Assembly (NCBI GenBank): GCA_003586115.2
Contig: QVOM02000021.1
Location: 8,942,248-9,006,247 of the forward strand
Direction of reading: 5' to 3'
Length of the DNA stretch: 64,000 bases
Source: Salvator merianae
Taxonomy: Eukaryota; Chordata; Lepidosauria; Squamata; Teiidae
In this document: piece by piece, positions 20,461 through 31,105 of the stretch
Layout of the letters: each line of letters begins with the position of its first letter
How positions within the stretch are numbered: position 1 is the stretch's first letter
The notes under the pieces: generated by a model
What the model was told of the DNA's origin: nothing
The model's input: the letters and a program-made list of their open reading frames with translations, nothing else
The model's database searches: none
Program-made: the position numbers and the translations under genes

Positions 20461-21854
20461 ATCACCTTATTTATTTTCACTTGGGATGTGTGCCTGAATA
20501 TAAATCTATGCAGGACGACTCGTAACATGCTGCTGCTTATGGCTGTTAGCCTGCCACCAGTAGAGTCACCACTTTGGGAAGAATGAGGGTGAGGCCCAAC
20601 TCTCTTTGCCTTAGGTCTTGCTCTCCTTTTATTTTACCCCAGTTTTGGGAGCAGAGAAAGAAGAGGAGGTTGGCCAATCAGAAGACATCCTTGGCCTGGG
20701 TGGGAGAGGAAAGGCAAAAGGAGAGCCTGCAACTGGAGCCACCAGAACCAGCCTGGTGAAGTGGCAGGAAAGTAACTACAGTTGCAGGCAAGACACTAGG
20801 TCACTGGGGACTGAAAGAGGACCATAGTATGGCACAGGAGGGGGGGGGGGAAGAGCAGGAACCGGGAAGGCAATCATTGCAACCATATCAAATATGTTTC
20901 ATAAACTGTGCATATTACTTCCATGGAGCACTAGATCCTTGGTGCACTCCTGTGCAGATGCGGAAACCAATTAATTAACAAACAAACAAAAAAATAGAAC
21001 GATCCTGTGCCTTTTTATTTCAGGGATAACATCATTTGGGTGGACGAGCCAGTGGGGCTTTTTGGGGAGTGGAAAAGCAGAAACTCCTGGGTGGACACCT
21101 CATATGAGAGATGCAAGAACGTCTAACATTGTTCGTAAACTGTACACTGTAATGCCCATTAGTGCTGTGCTGCTGTGCATCAGGGATAATGCCTTTAGGG
21201 ATGGAAAATCAGTGTGTGGAAAGCTGGAGAAAATGAGGGAGATCCCCCCCCCCAATTTAAAGTGATTAACAGGGAAACATCCAATCATCTGGCAGGAGAG
21301 GGAGGAGCAAGATATGACTGTGGAAAGGAAATCCCTCCCCTCTCAACAGACCAAGGACAGGGAGAATGTAGAAACATGCACTCTTTTGCTTCTTTGTGAA
21401 CTAGCCAATTATGGTCTGAGGCTTCATGAGGGGGAAACATGGACTAAACAAGTGTAGTGTAAATGGGCCCTTAAAATGGTGATGGGGCTGATTTCACCTG
21501 CTCATAAACGTTTATTTATATTTCTATCCCACTGTATACGCTAAGGTCTCAGGGCAGGGGTATTGGAGCCCTTTGAAACTTGCAGCACTTTGAGGATAAA
21601 ACCTCTTTCATGCTGACCCAAATGCTACTTTTGATATAGTACCTGGTGTAGTGTCTAGTGAACCATCTGGTCCATATATATGTGATTTCTCTCAGTTTTT
21701 GAGGCTGGAAGACGTGAACAAGATGCTTGCCGTTATCTGCTCTTTCATGTGTCTTCTTGATCCTTGCTGAACTTGATTGATTCAAGTGAGTCATTGGGTG
21801 CTGAAGGTGTTGCAAATGCATTTGTGCATGATGGAGTGCTGCCACCAGCATTGA
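20461..21854. other. no recognisable gene; LINE and MITE scraps
   Basis: Mostly unassigned. GGGCCCTTAAAAT near 21,465 could be a MITE end without partner. GTTTATTTATATTTCTATCCC at about 21,509 looks like an antisense LINE 3' UTR. An eleven-base G run lies near 20,840. Confidence 0.35.
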
Positions 21855-22140
21855 AAGAGGTGGTAGTGTGTCCTCTACTGAAAACTTTCCTTGGATCCTG
21901 AGGTCTATTCCAGCTACTGCCTGGTCACAACTACCTGTTAATGAGCAAGATGTTGGAGAGGGTGATGGCTGTGCAGTGGTAGCACTCTTGGAAGAAACTG
22001 ATTATGTTGACCCATTTCAGTGTGGATTCAGGCCTGGTTTTGGTTTTGATACCATTGACCACAGTTTGCTCTTGGATTGCCTCTGCACAAGAGAAGAGAC
22101 AGACCTGAAGACCTGTGTTTCCATGACTGCATTATCGTAG
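21855..22140 (+). mobile_element. L2/CR1-type reverse transcriptase fragment
   Basis: Across shifting frames the segment encodes VVVCPLLKT, then KMLERV, then LLEETDYVDPFQCGFRPGFG, then FDTIDHSLLLDCL. These are consecutive blocks of a CR1/L2 reverse transcriptase. The normal spacer between FRPG and FDTIDH, which contains the first catalytic aspartate region, is deleted. The copy is dead. Confidence 0.85.
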
Positions 22141-23039
22141 CATCTTTCCCTTGTCTCTCCTGCATACCTGAGCTATGGTTTGTGCATTAAAAGCCCTCCC
22201 CAAATGCCTCTTTGGTGTAGACCAGGGGAAAGAAGGAACAAGAATCCAACCATTGTAGATCCAACCCTCTCCTCTGTTCCTGTGGATTGTTCCTGTGGAT
22301 TGTTCCTCCGTTTACTGCTTCTGATCACGTGACCCTCCCTTCCCAAGGAGGCAACTAAACTTCTAAAAAGGCCACTTTCCTATCAGAAGCCAGACTTGGT
22401 GCAATTATGTCTCATGTGCGTCAAAGATGGAATAGATGACTTATTTTAATAAATGAAGTTACTTAAAAAAAAATAAAAATAGCAAAGTCAGTAAAGTGAT
22501 ATGTGAACCTGGTTTTCTTTAGATGGCGATTTCAATATTCTTTCTCCTTACTTATTTCCCCCACACTTACTCTAGGCAATATTACAGAAGTGATTTAATA
22601 GGGGAAAAAACCCATTTATTTTGTTAATTTTTCTAGTGCTGTTAATTAATTCTTTGTTTCTATTCATTACTTTAAAAGGATTTAAGCATCACTGATTAAA
22701 AATTCTCTCTAAGGTATCTATGTAACTTTGCTTTGCTTTCATTTAATATCATTGAAATTAAATTCTCTTTTTTAAGGAACCTTAATGAAATTTTTATGCT
22801 GCAGGCCCCATGCATATCAATGAATAATAATAATAACAATTTTAAAAGCTAGGATGAAACAAAAGGAAAAGGGACCCAAAAGGGGCCACAGGTTTGCAGA
22901 AATTTTACCAATTTTTATAGATATAAATTCAAGAAATTATGTCTTAAGCATCATTAGAGTCCAATTGGAATTGCTGCTCAGGGGATATGCCATACTGTAT
23001 AGAAGACACTGAAGATTCAGTTGTTATGCTTTTTTTTTT
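22141..23039. other. no recognisable feature, AT-rich
   Basis: Non-coding. The 22,500-22,830 stretch is AT-rich, repeat-poor and contains TTAATTAATT and ATGCATATCAATGAAT. It might be conserved non-coding DNA, but I have no direct evidence. Confidence 0.3.
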
Positions 23040-23224
23040 GCTGTAGCTCAGTGGTTGAGCAAACTGCCTGGAAAGTGGAGGGCTGCTAGTTCCATCCCCA
23101 GGCTCTCCTCAGAAGTAGGCAATGACAAACCACTTCTGCATCTCTGCCAAGAAAACTGCATGAAGGTGCCCATGCAGTCAGCCAGGAGCTGGACATGACT
23201 TGGTTGTACCCAACAACAACAACC
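23040..23224 (+). mobile_element. tRNA-headed SINE with Bov-B-like tail
   Basis: A complete-looking copy. The A box TAGCTCAGTGG is at 23,044 and the B box-like AGTTCCATCCC at about 23,089. The body contains AGTAGGCAATGACAAACCAC and CTCTGCCAAGAAAAC, and the tail reads GGACATGACTTGG...CAACAACAACAA. The layout fits the squamate-wide Sauria-type SINE mobilised by Bov-B LINEs. The poly(T) run just upstream (23,030-23,039) may be part of the target. Confidence 0.88.
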
Positions 23225-23933
23225 ATACTGCTTTTTATATCTCACTGTTACAACTCTGTAGTGGGATATAACTACTTGATCACTGCTGTTTAAAGATCTT
23301 TCAAAAAAATAGTATGCCCAGGTGTCTACTACTGAAGCTGCATTCAGTCATACTAAAAAAAAACCCAATTCTGAGATGGCGTACAGATGGTTCACAGGTG
23401 GAATCATTCATATCCCAGTCTGTTCCTTCCCCCTCTCATGAACATTTTATACTAGAACAGATGAATTAGAGATGGGAAGATAACATGAGGGTCACATGCT
23501 GTCATCTCTAAGGTGCTTTTGAGCTGCTTTTTTTGGTATTTGTGAACATAGCCTGAATTAAATTGAACATCAAAGTGTGGTTTGGGGAGATGAAGTTCCC
23601 AATTGGAGCCATGCCTCTCCTCTATAGCTGTGCAACGTCCGCTTCCTTCTTTTCTGCCCTCTCAGTTGAGGAACTGCATGGAATCACTTGTGTATTTGTG
23701 TTGCCATCTATCTTTTAATTATTTCCTTTCCTCATGAAACTGGTGGTTAATATCTGGAGAACAAGTAAATGAGCAGAGTTTGGGAATAGTTCATTTTTTG
23801 AGCTACAACTCCCATGATCCTCAGCAAACTGCTTTGGCTGAGATATCCCTCTATGTCTTCCTAGAAGTCATCCACTCACTGTTGGCTTGAGGTGTGTGGT
23901 CACTGTAGGCAAGATAAAATCTTTACCTCAAGC
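23225..23933. other. no recognisable gene
   Basis: Non-coding. CTACAACTCCCATGATCC at about 23,802 with TTTGGCTGAG resembles the end of a short hAT-type MITE often seen in reptiles. The ends could not be confirmed. Confidence 0.35.
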
Positions 23934-24037
23934 ATGCTTGCTTTGGCAGCATATATACTAAAATTGGAGTGATATAGAGAAGATTAGCATGGCCTCTGTG
24001 CAAGGATGGCATGCAAATTCGTGAAGTGTTCCATATT
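23934..24037 (+). pseudogene. U6 snRNA retropseudogene
   Basis: About 104 bases follow vertebrate U6 snRNA end to end: CAGCATATATACTAAAATTG, GAGAAGATTAGCATGGCC, GCAAATTCGTGAAGTGTTCC. Substitutions include CTTTGG for the CTTCGG of the 5' hairpin, and changes in the AUACAGAGA-side context (ATATAGAGA). It ends at CCATATT and passes into an A-rich tail (AAAATAAAATAAAAT) instead of the T run that terminates functional U6. No TATA-plus-PSE promoter is apparent upstream. It is best read as a retroposed, non-functional copy. Confidence 0.95.
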
Positions 24038-24183
24038 AAAAATAAAATAAAATGAAGTAAAAAAACCCTCAACTGCTGTCATTTATCAGGCTTATTACAT
24101 CTCTTTACATATTAAGCCCATTACACAGATCATAGTAGAAGCCAGACTGCTTGACACTCACACACATAGTATAAGGAGTCTGT

Positions 24184-24470
24184 GTGATAGCCCCCAGACT
24201 GTGGAATGGCCTCCCTTCAGTAGTGTGCCAGATACCCTCCGTTTCGATTTTTTATTCCCTGGCTTTGAAGTTTCTACTTGGGACTGTTTTGGAAGGCACT
24301 GGAAACAGTGATACTAATATTACAATGCCCTTAGTGAATTACATTTTATTTTTTTCCTGCCTGTGCATTGAGTTGTATATTCTTGCTTTAATGAGTATTG
24401 TATTTTGGTTCTGTTGTAAACCACTTTGGAGATTTTTTTTGAAAGGTGGTATATAAATACAAATAGACAT
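24184..24470 (+). mobile_element. L2/CR1-type LINE 3' end
   Basis: The coding tail reads IAPRLWNGLPSVVCQIPSVS, the ORF2 C-terminus. A 3' UTR follows with TTCTGTTGTAAACCACTTTGG and GAAAGGTGGTATATAAATAC, the standard ending of this LINE group. The A-to-T-rich junction near 24,470 marks its 3' terminus. Confidence 0.8.
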
Positions 24471-24654
24471 ACCGGAAGTGTCTGCAGAGGTCTGCCATTA
24501 TTTGTGCCTTCTGAAACAAGGCTGGGCTGTTTGGATCGCTTAGAAGCACTTCCAGTTAGGTCAGCAGTGATGGTGTGTGTGGGGTGCAGAATGGGGGAAA
24601 GCACTATCTTTTCTCCCACCCTGCGGGAAATGTTCTGTTGACATTTCCTGCTTT

Positions 24655-24815
24655 CCATTCTACCTTGAGTACTGTGTCTAGTTCTGGGCACTTCATTTTA
24701 AGAAACATCCAGGCAAACGGGAACAGATTTGGTGGAGGGCAATGAAAATGAGTGGGGGGTTGGAAGCAAAGCTGAGTGACGAGGGAGATTGAGAGAACTA
24801 GTATAGTTGAGTCTC
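24655..24815 (+). mobile_element. CR1 ORF2 fragment
   Basis: The translation gives YLEYCV, a stop, FWALHFKKHPGK and then RAMKMSGGLEAKLSDE. It aligns with [20 protein letters not shown] in the CR1 copy at 3250. It carries a stop and local divergence and is an older copy. Confidence 0.75.
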
Positions 24816-25341
24816 CAGGGCACAGGGAAGATGTTCTGGAGGGGTGCTGAAGTCATTATGTCTCCACAGCATCCCATGCTAAAGGGGCATAAAGGTACTT
24901 GGAGGTGCTAACTGGCTCCTTGTTGTGGTGAAACGTGGGGGCCCCTCTAAGCACAGATACAATGGCTCCAACAACACAGCCTCCGCAATGGAAGTGGAGC
25001 CATCAACTTCCTTGCCAAGGTCAATTGAAAATACAAGGGCAGCCCACTCCAGCAGGGGTGCCTCCCTGAGGTGTCTCCTTCCAGCAAAATGAAGACACAT
25101 CCTTTTGTAGCCTTAGTGAGAAGAGAAGATGAAGAAGAACATGACCTATTCTCCAATATTCCAGAATGTATGGAGTGGGAATTGGAATAAAAAATGGAAC
25201 AGAGGATTGGCTTGCATAATCCAATGCTGGAATTCTGAGTCTTGAATCATCCTAATTCCTGGGAACTGACTTCAGCTGAAGAAACAATTAAGTTATTGCT
25301 GACTAAACCTGGGGAAGTGGGTGGCAGAGAGAGAATCCCTT
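24816..25341. other. no recognisable feature
   Basis: Non-coding. The overlapping minus-strand frames at 24,879-25,224 contain no domain. Confidence 0.4.
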
Positions 25342-25357
25342 GTGTGTCAGAACTTTT

Positions 25358-25556
25358 TTTAAAAAAATATTTATTTTATTTCAAATAATATACAATAATA
25401 AATCCAAATTTACATTTTTTTAAAAAAAAAAAACCCTCCCCTCCCCTCTTCTACTAAATAGGTAGATCAGACTTGTGGCTCTTCAACTGTCCTTTATATT
25501 CCATTTCTGTCCAAATGGGAGATTACGTTGATTATTCCTTGAATTGCTGGGTTTCC
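25358..25556 (-). mobile_element. L1-type 3' end with target-site duplication
   Basis: A 199-bp insert begins with T/A-rich sequence (TATTTATTTTATTTC), the complement of an A-rich 3' tail, and contains CCCTCCCCTCCCCTCTTC. It is flanked by a 16-bp direct repeat with one difference: GTGTGTCAGAACTTTT at 25,342-25,357 and GTGTGTTAGAACTTTT at 25,557-25,572. A long duplication with an A tail is the signature of L1-type target-primed insertion. Extreme 5' truncation leaves only 3' UTR. Confidence 0.75.
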
Positions 25557-25754
25557 GTGTGTTAGAACTTTTCAGGCTACGCAGTCCTGGTCTGCCTGGA
25601 TGAGCAGGATGATACTTCCTAAGGACTCATCTTGGACATTTAGAACTTCACGTCTTCAAAAGTTTTATTCAGATGACTGGGGACTTATGAAAAGGCTTTA
25701 AATAACATGTGATGTGGGGAAACATTGTACTTTGAATTTGTTCACTACAAAAAT

Positions 25755-25803
25755 TATACTACTACTACTACTACTACTACTGCTACTGCTACTATTACTA
25801 TAT
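25755..25803. repeat. (ACT)n microsatellite
   Basis: About 16 ACT/GCT triplets, of which the first nine are uninterrupted. It encodes a Leu run in a short plus-strand frame that is not otherwise gene-like. Confidence 0.85.
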
Positions 25804-25905
25804 TTGTCAGCTCAGTGGGTTTATTTGGGTTTATTCCTAGGAAAATGGGCACACAATTCCAGCCTTTTTAAAAGAAATTTCTGGCAGAAAGATTTCTCAG
25901 TTAAA

Positions 25906-27180
25906 CATAACATAAGAAATGCCCCACTGGACTGGAGCCATAATCCATCTAGTCCAGCAGTCTGCTCGCACATATAGTTGCACAAGGAAGCCCATCAGCA
26001 GGCCATGAGCACATTGTTTGCTCTGCTTGCAATCTCCCAGCTGCTGGCCTTTAAAGCTGGTAGCCATAGCTGGTAGCCATTGATGACCCTGAACTTCCAT
26101 GAAACCATATTTTTGAAACTATTCAAGCTGGTAGCTAACACCACATCTCGTGGCAGTGAATTCCAAAGTTTAATTATGCATTGTGTAAATAACAACAAAA
26201 AATCCTTTTATCTGTCCTGATTTGTCCAGGGTTCAGTTTCAGTGGGTGACTTCTGATTCTAGAGGCCAATTCACACCTGAGTTTTAATTCAGCTTCAGTC
26301 CACTTTTAGACTGAAAGAACGCATCAGCAAAGTGTCTGATCTTTTTCTTTCCACGTTATCTAACCCAAAGGAGGAATTTCTGAGTTAGAAAATGCTGAAA
26401 GAAAACATCTTACTTCACTGATGTGTTCTCTCAGTTTGAAAGTGGACCGAAACTGGATTAAAACTTAGGTGTGATTGGGCCCTAGTAGTCTGAACCAAAA
26501 AAACTTCTCCCTATTCACTTTATCTACAATATGCATAATCACTTTACTTTACAGTAATTGAATTACACTGAATGGCATCTGCCATTATGATGCCCGGTTA
26601 GTTACCCAATGTTTAGAGATTCACTTGGAGCTCTTCACAGTTCCTTTATGTTTTAACCACTATGAACAATTTTGGTGTTATTGGTCACACCTGAGTCCAA
26701 ATAATTTTGGTCCCTTGGTCACACCTGAGTCCAAATAATTTATAAATATGTTGAAAAGGACTGGTCCCTGCACAGAACCTTGGATAGAATTGCATGTCTA
26801 CTGCAGATTTGGTAGAGGAGATGATCTGTTTTCATACAAAATAGCATTATTTTGGTAACATTCTGTTACTTCTAGTTACAATGAATAAATTTTATTAAGT
26901 CATTTTTCTGAACTTTTATGATCATCAAAAAGGAGTGTGGGTTGCATGCTGTGGAAAGGTTACACTCAATTTGTATTTTATCCAAGTTGTTTTCTCTAGG
27001 CTGTTTCATCTTTTCCCAATTTATCACATACCTATAAAGTTTTATTTAGTGTATTATTAAATGTATCTCTGACATTGCAGTGAACATTCTGGAAAGTGTT
27101 TTATTCTCCTTTATCTCCTTTAGAGCTATAACTGGCTTCTTAATGGCAGGCAAAGCAAAAAGCTTCTCGTTTGGCACAAT
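25906..27180 (-). mobile_element. L2/CR1-type LINE, antisense, split by foldback MITE
   Basis: The minus strand from 26,198 downward reads TQCIIKLWNSLPRDVVLATS followed by LNSFKNMVSWKF, the ORF2 C-terminus. The 3' UTR (GGACTAGATGG-type words) reaches 25,906. Beyond the MITE at 26,262-26,482 the element resumes with AACTTCTCCCTATTCACTTT and older, frame-broken coding sequence to about 27,180. In that part GTTGAAAAGGACTGGTCCC fits an antisense reverse transcriptase segment. A 34-bp local duplication (GGTCACACCTGAGTCC at 26,683 and 26,717) damages it further. The identity of the far half (26,540-27,180) is less certain. Confidence 0.7.
26262..26482. mobile_element. foldback MITE inside LINE
   Basis: The left arm (GGCCAATTCACACCTGAGTT, then GTCCACTTTTAGACTGAAAG) is almost the full reverse complement of the right arm (TTTGAAAGTGGACCG, then AACTTAGGTGTGATTGGGCC). 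This makes a roughly 220-bp near-palindrome. The LINE sequence continues on both sides (TGACTTCTGATTCTA before, TAGTAGTCTGAACC after), so the MITE landed in it. A 3-bp CTA/TAG duplication is possible. A second copy lies at 43,405-43,596. Confidence 0.85.
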
Positions 27181-27502
27181 TTTCTTATGAAGTGTAAGAA
27201 TCACTTTCAAAGCCAACGAGGAATAGAATTACCAGATCCCTAATGATTTCTACATTTCCCCAAAGGCAAATAGGAACAGGTTGATTCTATCAGATTATTC
27301 AGCACCTCTCCAACTTTCCTTATTCCTCTCCCAAAAGTAGCACTCCAAAGAATGCTGATGTTTCTATAGCAAGGGCATTCCCAGGGCAGGATGGATCTCT
27401 GGCAAAGAGAATAGGATGGGCCACTCATAGCATGAAGACTGAAATAAAAAACACGCAGAGTGCAATAATGAGTGAACACAAAACCCAGTGGCCAGCCAAA
27501 TG

Positions 27503-27850
27503 AACATAAGAGGAGACCTGCTGGATCAGGCCATAGCCCATCTTTTCCAGCATCCTGTCTCACACAGTGGCCCACCAATTGTCACTGGGTATTCTCAAGC
27601 AGAATAAAAAGACATAACCTTCACGTGCTCTCGACTCCCTGAAAATGGCCTTTAGAGGCATCCTGCCTGTTTCATCAATATCTAGGCATCCATTCTGGTA
27701 GCCATTGATACACCTGTCTTCCATGAATTTGTCTAACCCAGGCTTGCTGCTGCTATCACCTCTTCTGGTAATAAATTCTGTAGACCAATGACTCTCTGGG
27801 AGAAAAAAATAATTCCCTTGTCAGTCCTAGCTCTCTTGCCCATCGGCTTT
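27503..27850 (-). mobile_element. L2/CR1-type LINE 3' end, antisense
   Basis: It begins GAACATAAGAGGAGACCTGC and continues with TGGATCAGGCCATAGCCC and CCTTTAGAGGCATCCTGCC. It shares long stretches with the copies at 58,894 and 61,912, so these three form a subfamily. The ORF2 tail near 27,760-27,850 (ATAAATTCTGTAGACCAATG) is frame-broken. Confidence 0.8.
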
Positions 27851-27889
27851 CGTGGAAATTCAGGGAAGATGACCATGTGATGATCTTGA

Positions 27890-28085
27890 TGACCATGTGG
27901 CTATTTTTGAAACAGCAGGTGGTATGCTTCTAAAGGTCAGCTGCTTGGAAACCGTGAACAAGGCAAGTTGTCTTCATGTCCAATTTATGGGCTTCCGTAT
28001 ATAGCTGGTTGGCCACCATGAGAACAGACTACTGCGTTAGATGGCTTGCTGGTCAAATGTGGCAGGACATTTGTTATGTTCCTTA
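27890..28085 (+). mobile_element. L2/CR1-type LINE 3' UTR, sense
   Basis: TGGTTGGCCACCATGAGAAC is followed by a GTTAGATGG segment and a TTATGTTCC end. This is the reverse-complement layout of the antisense copies. It lies tail-outward next to the opposite-strand copy ending at 27,850. Confidence 0.65.
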
Positions 28086-28970
28086 TGGGCAACTTTTACA
28101 GTTTTGGAATTATTGAAAAAAAAAGGATTCACCCAATTTTCCATATTGTTTTACATCACATGTTATAAAAATAATAGACATGAGGGAACATCAGCTGAAA
28201 ATGTGCTTTTAGATTTTAGAAGGATGGATGCAGCATTTTTGTACTGAGTATTTTTACCGTTGATAGAGATGCGGAATTCAACAAGTTTGTTCTGTTCCTA
28301 CAACTTTCTCAACTAGGCTTTCGAAGGGAAATAGCACTGATCAAACCAAAAGACAAAAAATCTGCAACATATCAGAAGTGTAAGCACAGGAGCATTAAAT
28401 AAATGGAAGAAAATGCTCCAGCTTATGTTCTGCTCTACTGACATTTCAAGTCACAGAAATTAATTCAGAGTTGATCCAATGGGGTAGATGTGTGAGCATG
28501 TGGTAAAGGCAGATGGAGTTTGAACATCCATCATTTTTCAAGCAGGTGTCATTAGCAAAATGAGCATGCCAGTGAGATTGGAAAAGAACAAGGAGAAATG
28601 TTACTTCACTATCCTTTCTCCAAACACAGTGATCAGAAACTCCTGGCAAATTCATTCCACCTGAATAGAAACTAGACTAGGTGGGAGATCATAAAATGGC
28701 ATTCATACCTGACATTTTGTTAAACATATCTGATAAGCTTAGATGTGTATATTTCAATTTTTCAGGCCTGCTGTCTTCTGAACTTTTTGGTATTCATAGA
28801 TTTAAAGTTTTCCAAATCAATCCAGAGGTTTCTGTTTCAATTCAAAGCACTGTGGTTTAGTGAAGCGCCAGATCTTTTCTTTGTGACCTGTTTTGAGTTA
28901 GGAGTTAGCACTAATCTGAGTCTGATGCATATACCTACTAGTGAAATATCTTATTTTAGTTTACTTTTAT
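28086..28970. other. no recognisable feature
   Basis: AT-rich non-coding DNA with no repeat ends or exon signals. Confidence 0.4.
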
Positions 28971-29125
28971 CCTGAACTCTATATAGGGTTGCTGAACTCT
29001 ATATAGGGTTCAATTCCCAGACTCTCCTCAGAAGTAGGCAATGACAAACCGCTTCTGTATCTCTGCCAAGAAAACCAATGCAGTCAACCAGGAGTTGGCC
29101 ATGACTTGGTGTATCCAACAATGGC
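28971..29125 (+). mobile_element. 5'-truncated tRNA-headed SINE plus 20-bp duplication
   Basis: The SINE begins at its B box (GGGTTCAATTCCC, 29,006) and continues AGTAGGCAATGACAAACCGC to ATGACTTGGTGTATCC. It is the same family as the copy at 23,040 but lacks the A-box part. Directly before it, the 20-bp word GCTGAACTCTATATAGGGTT is present twice in tandem (28,971-29,010), the first copy with one mismatch. Confidence 0.8.
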
Positions 29126-29531
29126 AAGCAAGTCTCTTTGGGACTACAACTCCTTTCTGCTTCTACTTCCCCACAGCATGGCTTAACATTAGGAAAAGTG
29201 GAAGCTAGAGTACAACCCTACCCGGAGGGCACCTGATCAACAAGTATACTTATCATGGATACTGTGCCAATCCATCATTTATGATAAGCCTATTTAAGAA
29301 ACTATAGTAGGAGGTGAACTTTGAAATGTGGTTTTCCATGTGTAACACTTTTTTTTTATAAGACAGTATTGTCTGGTAAAATGGGACTTCCCTTGCTTAA
29401 CGCAATCCCAGAAACTTTGAGTAGTGTGATTTAGCCTTTGAGGTGTCACCAATCTGCACTCGTAGACTAGGGCCATATCTCCATAGATGCACCATTCTCC
29501 ATGCCCTAGGGCACCATGTTTCCATAGGCCC
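29126..29531. other. no recognisable feature
   Basis: Non-coding. GGGACTACAACTCC near 29,141 resembles a common reptile MITE end, but no partner was found. Confidence 0.35.
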
Positions 29532-29699
29532 CTGTATTGATGCTTCTGCAGACCTGCTGTTCCAGAAGTGGGGAAGGGTGTCTTAGCTGCAGAATGGGAT
29601 TTTTCCATTCTGATATGGCCCTGTATTGATGCTTCTGCAGACCTGCTGTTCCAGAAGTGGGGAAGGGTGTCTTAGCTGCAGAATGGGATTTTTCCATTC
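29532..29699. repeat. exact tandem duplication, 89-bp period
   Basis: A 79-base segment starting CTGTATTGATGCTTCTGCAG and ending GGGATTTTTCCATTC is present twice without a difference, at 29,532-29,610 and 29,621-29,699. Ten bases (TGATATGGCC) separate them. Identity implies a very recent event or an assembly duplication. The minus-strand frames across it start with the same 20 or more residues for this reason. Confidence 0.95.
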
Positions 29700-30639
29700 A
29701 AACTCTTCATTTGGATTGCAGCAATTGTGGAAATGCTGCAAGCCAAAATGAGAGGTCTAATGTTATGTAGCCAAGTTACAAGGAGGCTGGAAAAATTCAG
29801 CTCTGTGTGCCATGACAGCCAATGTATGCCCAATATACCTGTCCCTTCCAGCTGGCTTACTGGAGGTGAGTGGAGACACGGCCTGGGTTTTCACTCTGTA
29901 GCACCATTGACCTGCACTGGTTGAATAGATCTGCTCTCCATGGCACCATTGTCTTACACTGGTAGACTATGGGAGCATCCATATGTATGGCAATGGTCAC
30001 CCTTAGGATGTCCCAGGGTTGTAGTGTTCAAACATTGGAGGTACCTTCTACAGTAGAGACCTTTGCAGAGTCCTTCCCCAGAGCAGGAGAAATGACTCTG
30101 AGGTCACACATCACTCTCAGTAGCTCTCGTTGCTGTCAAATAGATATATGGTAGTGCTGCAGTGTTGAGAATGACCTGCTTGCCTGCTTTGTGCAGGTGC
30201 TGCACCAGCAAATGTCCTCTCTGAGGCCTTTCAGGTGTGATGGAAGACTGTTCAGATTGGAGCTGATGACTCAGCTCTGGAGCTGAGTTGTCAGCTCTGA
30301 AGATGGTGATGAGCATGGTGCTGGACATGTGGATGTCCTGTGCCCTGCCTCAGAGGTGGGAACAAGTGTCCCCACCTCAGAGTGCCCAATGCTATCAAGA
30401 TGTAGATGCAGCCCAGGTCTTCCATCCATAATGTAACTGATCTGCACTGGAAGATTAAGGTGTTCATGGTTCTCCTAACCCACAGTTTTCCATAGGTGGC
30501 AATTACTTGCTTAACAGTTTTCCACTCCATGGTGTATTGTGGGAATGGAACCAAAAATAATGACTGCAGCTAACAGGCAAACAACAGCTTAGAACACACC
30601 CACAACTGCAGTATGGCCTTTCTTAAGTGAATTTGGCCA
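29700..30639. other. no recognisable feature
   Basis: Non-coding. Words such as GACCTGCACTGG and CTTACACTGGTAGACTA recur loosely at 29,445, 29,910, 29,950 and 30,440. They may be an old, locally amplified repeat, but no unit could be defined. Confidence 0.35.
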
Positions 30640-30880
30640 TAAGGAACATGAGAACATGTTGGATTAGAGCTACAATGCAGTTAGACAAACAGTCTGTTGT
30701 TGCAGCAGCCAACCAGCTGCCCACAGGAAGCTTTCAAACAGACCATGAACATGGCAACACTTTTCCTGGTAGCTGAAATCACCCAGTAGCTGTTTCTTAG
30801 AGACACTCCACTTCTATTACTGAAGGCTTCATGACTAATAGACACTGATAGCCCTATCCTCCATCAGTGTCCAAACTTCC
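30640..30880 (-). mobile_element. L2/CR1-type LINE 3' end, antisense
   Basis: GGAACATGAGAACATGTTGG, GCCAACCAGCTGCCCACAGG and GACACTGATAGCCCTATCC follow the order of the other antisense copies. Divergence is high. Confidence 0.7.
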
Positions 30881-31105
30881 AGAAGAACTACGATTAGTGT
30901 AAGGTACAAACCATCACTGCTGCGTGTTATGTATGATGCTTGGCAAATGTTTCCATTATAGTTTTCATTCATTAAGGTTTATAAATGTGTCAACCACTTT
31001 CCTTCCAAAACATGTTCCCCAAAGTATGGCCCATATACAACACAGATAACAGAAATAGAAAGCTCCATTTATAAAAGCCACTTTGGAAAATAAAGATCTC
31101 ACTTA

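Noticed and set aside
21855..22140. Intact reverse transcriptase gene
   Set aside because: Blocks are frame-shifted and part of the catalytic region is deleted.
23040..23130. tRNA gene
   Set aside because: A- and B-box-like words are present, but the sequence does not close a cloverleaf and continues into a SINE body.
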